Part shown: positions 6,496 to 7,022 of the stretch, in pieces | How the letters are laid out: the number at the start of each line of letters is the position of its first letter | Numbering within the stretch: the stretch's first letter is position 1 | DNA from: an uncultured bacterium | GTDB taxonomy: Bacteria; Cyanobacteriota; Vampirovibrionia; Gastranaerophilales; Gastranaerophilaceae | Assembly (NCBI GenBank): GCA_947169755.1 | Contig: CAMVQX010000084.1 | Span: 1-7,022, forward strand | Reading direction: 5' to 3' | Length of the DNA stretch: 7,022 nucleotides | Translations under genes and position numbers: made by a program | The notes under the pieces: generated by a model | What the model saw: the letters and a program-made list of their open reading frames with translations, nothing else | The model's database searches: none | What the model was told of the DNA's origin: nothing

Positions 6496-7022
6496 TTAAA
6501 CTGCATTGTTTACTATTTTGAATTCAAAAATATTTTTGCCGATTGTTTTTTGGGATGTTTCATTAATAAATTGTACAAAATCATTTGATGCGGTATCTTG
6601 AGGTATGGTAAATTTAAAAGTTTTGTCTGCATTTGCTTGTATGAATTTTTTGATATTAAAATTGGCAATGTTTCCGGAGACAGTTCCCGGATTATTTTTT
6701 CCCAGCAAGTAGAACATAATATTTGAATAAAGTCTGTTGTATGATGTTATTATTATTTTGCGATTACTATTTTCTTCACCTTTTATTTTTTTGTAATAAT
6801 TGAAAATTTGTAATTTTTTAAGATGTGTATCAGGTTTTGACATAAGAAGGATTGGATGTTTTAGACCGCAATCAATAAATTCTTTTTTAGATAGACCAAG
6901 TAATTTTGCAGATGTTTGGGCATTTTGTAAAATAGTGTCAGGTGAACGATAAAATAATGCATGTAATTTAAATGCGGCTGCTTTTAATTCTTCAAATGAG
7001 CAGCCGAGTTTTTCAGCTCCTT
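6496..7022 (-). CDS. Paralogue of the 1014-residue protein, mTERF-like motifs plus alpha/beta module, N-terminus outside the window
   Basis: The minus-strand frame stays open from the right edge of the window to the TAA at 6496-6498, giving 174 visible residues and no likely start. The ATG at 6843 falls in the middle of a motif and is not the start. Visible residues 1-38 (AEKLGCSFEELKAAAF, SPDTILQNA) and 35-72 (AKLLGLSKKEFIDCGLKHPI, then SKPDTHLKKL) are two consecutive mTERF-like motifs; the second is the clearest in the window. Residues of about 76-174 repeat the alpha/beta module of the neighbour: YYKKIKG, NFNIKKFIQANA, FKFTIPQD, NDFVQF and a final GKNIFEFKIV. The protein stops right after that strand, as does its neighbour, so the strand marks the natural C-terminal boundary of the family. 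The next gene starts 14 bp downstream, suggesting one transcript. Whether this paralogue also has a sigma-like N-terminus cannot be seen. Function is inferred to be nucleic-acid binding only. Confidence 0.85.
   Translation of the reverse strand, partial: GAEKLGCSFEELKAAAFKLHALFYRSPDTILQNAQTSAKLLGLSKKEFIDCGLKHPILLMSKPDTHLKKLQIFNYYKKIKGEENSNRKIIITSYNRLYSNIMFYLLGKNNPGTVSGNIANFNIKKFIQANADKTFKFTIPQDTASNDFVQFINETSQKTIGKNIFEFKIVNNAV
6514..6546 (-). repeat. 33-bp repeat, copy B (3' end of the upstream paralogue)
   Basis: This is the counterpart of 3461-3493 with one mismatch. It encodes the same closing GKNIFEFKI strand immediately before the stop codon region of the partial gene. Confidence 0.9.

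Noticed and set aside
6841..6843. ATG as the start of a small 115-residue protein
   Set aside because: The same frame continues upstream to the window edge and encodes complete mTERF-like motifs. The ATG lies inside the second motif.

Overview
The window is AT-rich (about 37-38% GC in sampled lines of the left gene, and 12-27% in sampled lines of the right half). It encodes an outer-membrane autotransporter, so the host is a diderm bacterium. The combination of an Asn/Gly-rich beta-helix passenger, a barrel with a Lys-rich tail, no clear Shine-Dalgarno sites and low GC is most like gut Gastranaerophilales (Vampirovibrionia, the non-photosynthetic sister group of cyanobacteria). That placement is an impression from family style and was not tested; Elusimicrobiota or another low-GC diderm would also fit.

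Layout. From position 1 to 2829 (+) lies the 3' part of a large autotransporter-like adhesin whose start is outside the window. It ends in a strong intrinsic terminator. A second hairpin, oriented for the other strand, closes a convergent MarR-family regulator gene (2921-3382, -). Upstream of that gene, a 54-bp gap holds two overlapping near-consensus sigma-70 promoters, with three copies of the half-site ATGTCAAC laid over their -35 elements. This is probably an autoregulatory operator. The rest of the window (3437-7022, -) is filled by two adjacent paralogous genes: a complete 1014-residue protein and, 14 bp upstream of it, the C-terminal 174 residues of a second.

The main point of interest is the 1014-residue protein. 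Residues 43-208 resemble a degenerate sigma-70 factor (region 2-like and region 4-like helix-turn-helix). This is followed by four consecutive motifs of about 35-40 residues that look like mTERF repeats. An alpha/beta module ending in a conserved IFEFNI(V/I)EDW-type strand comes next, and then three more copies of an 'mTERF-like motif plus alpha/beta module' unit with a period of 181-186 residues. The upstream partial gene has two mTERF-like motifs and the same terminal alpha/beta module. I infer a family of modular nucleic-acid-binding, possibly transcription-associated proteins that expands by intragenic duplication. No function is established from the sequence alone.

The minus-strand genes run in the order paralogue, sigma/mTERF-like protein, marR. 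The first two are close enough to be co-transcribed. marR has its own promoters and could also receive read-through, because no terminator separates it from the gene upstream.
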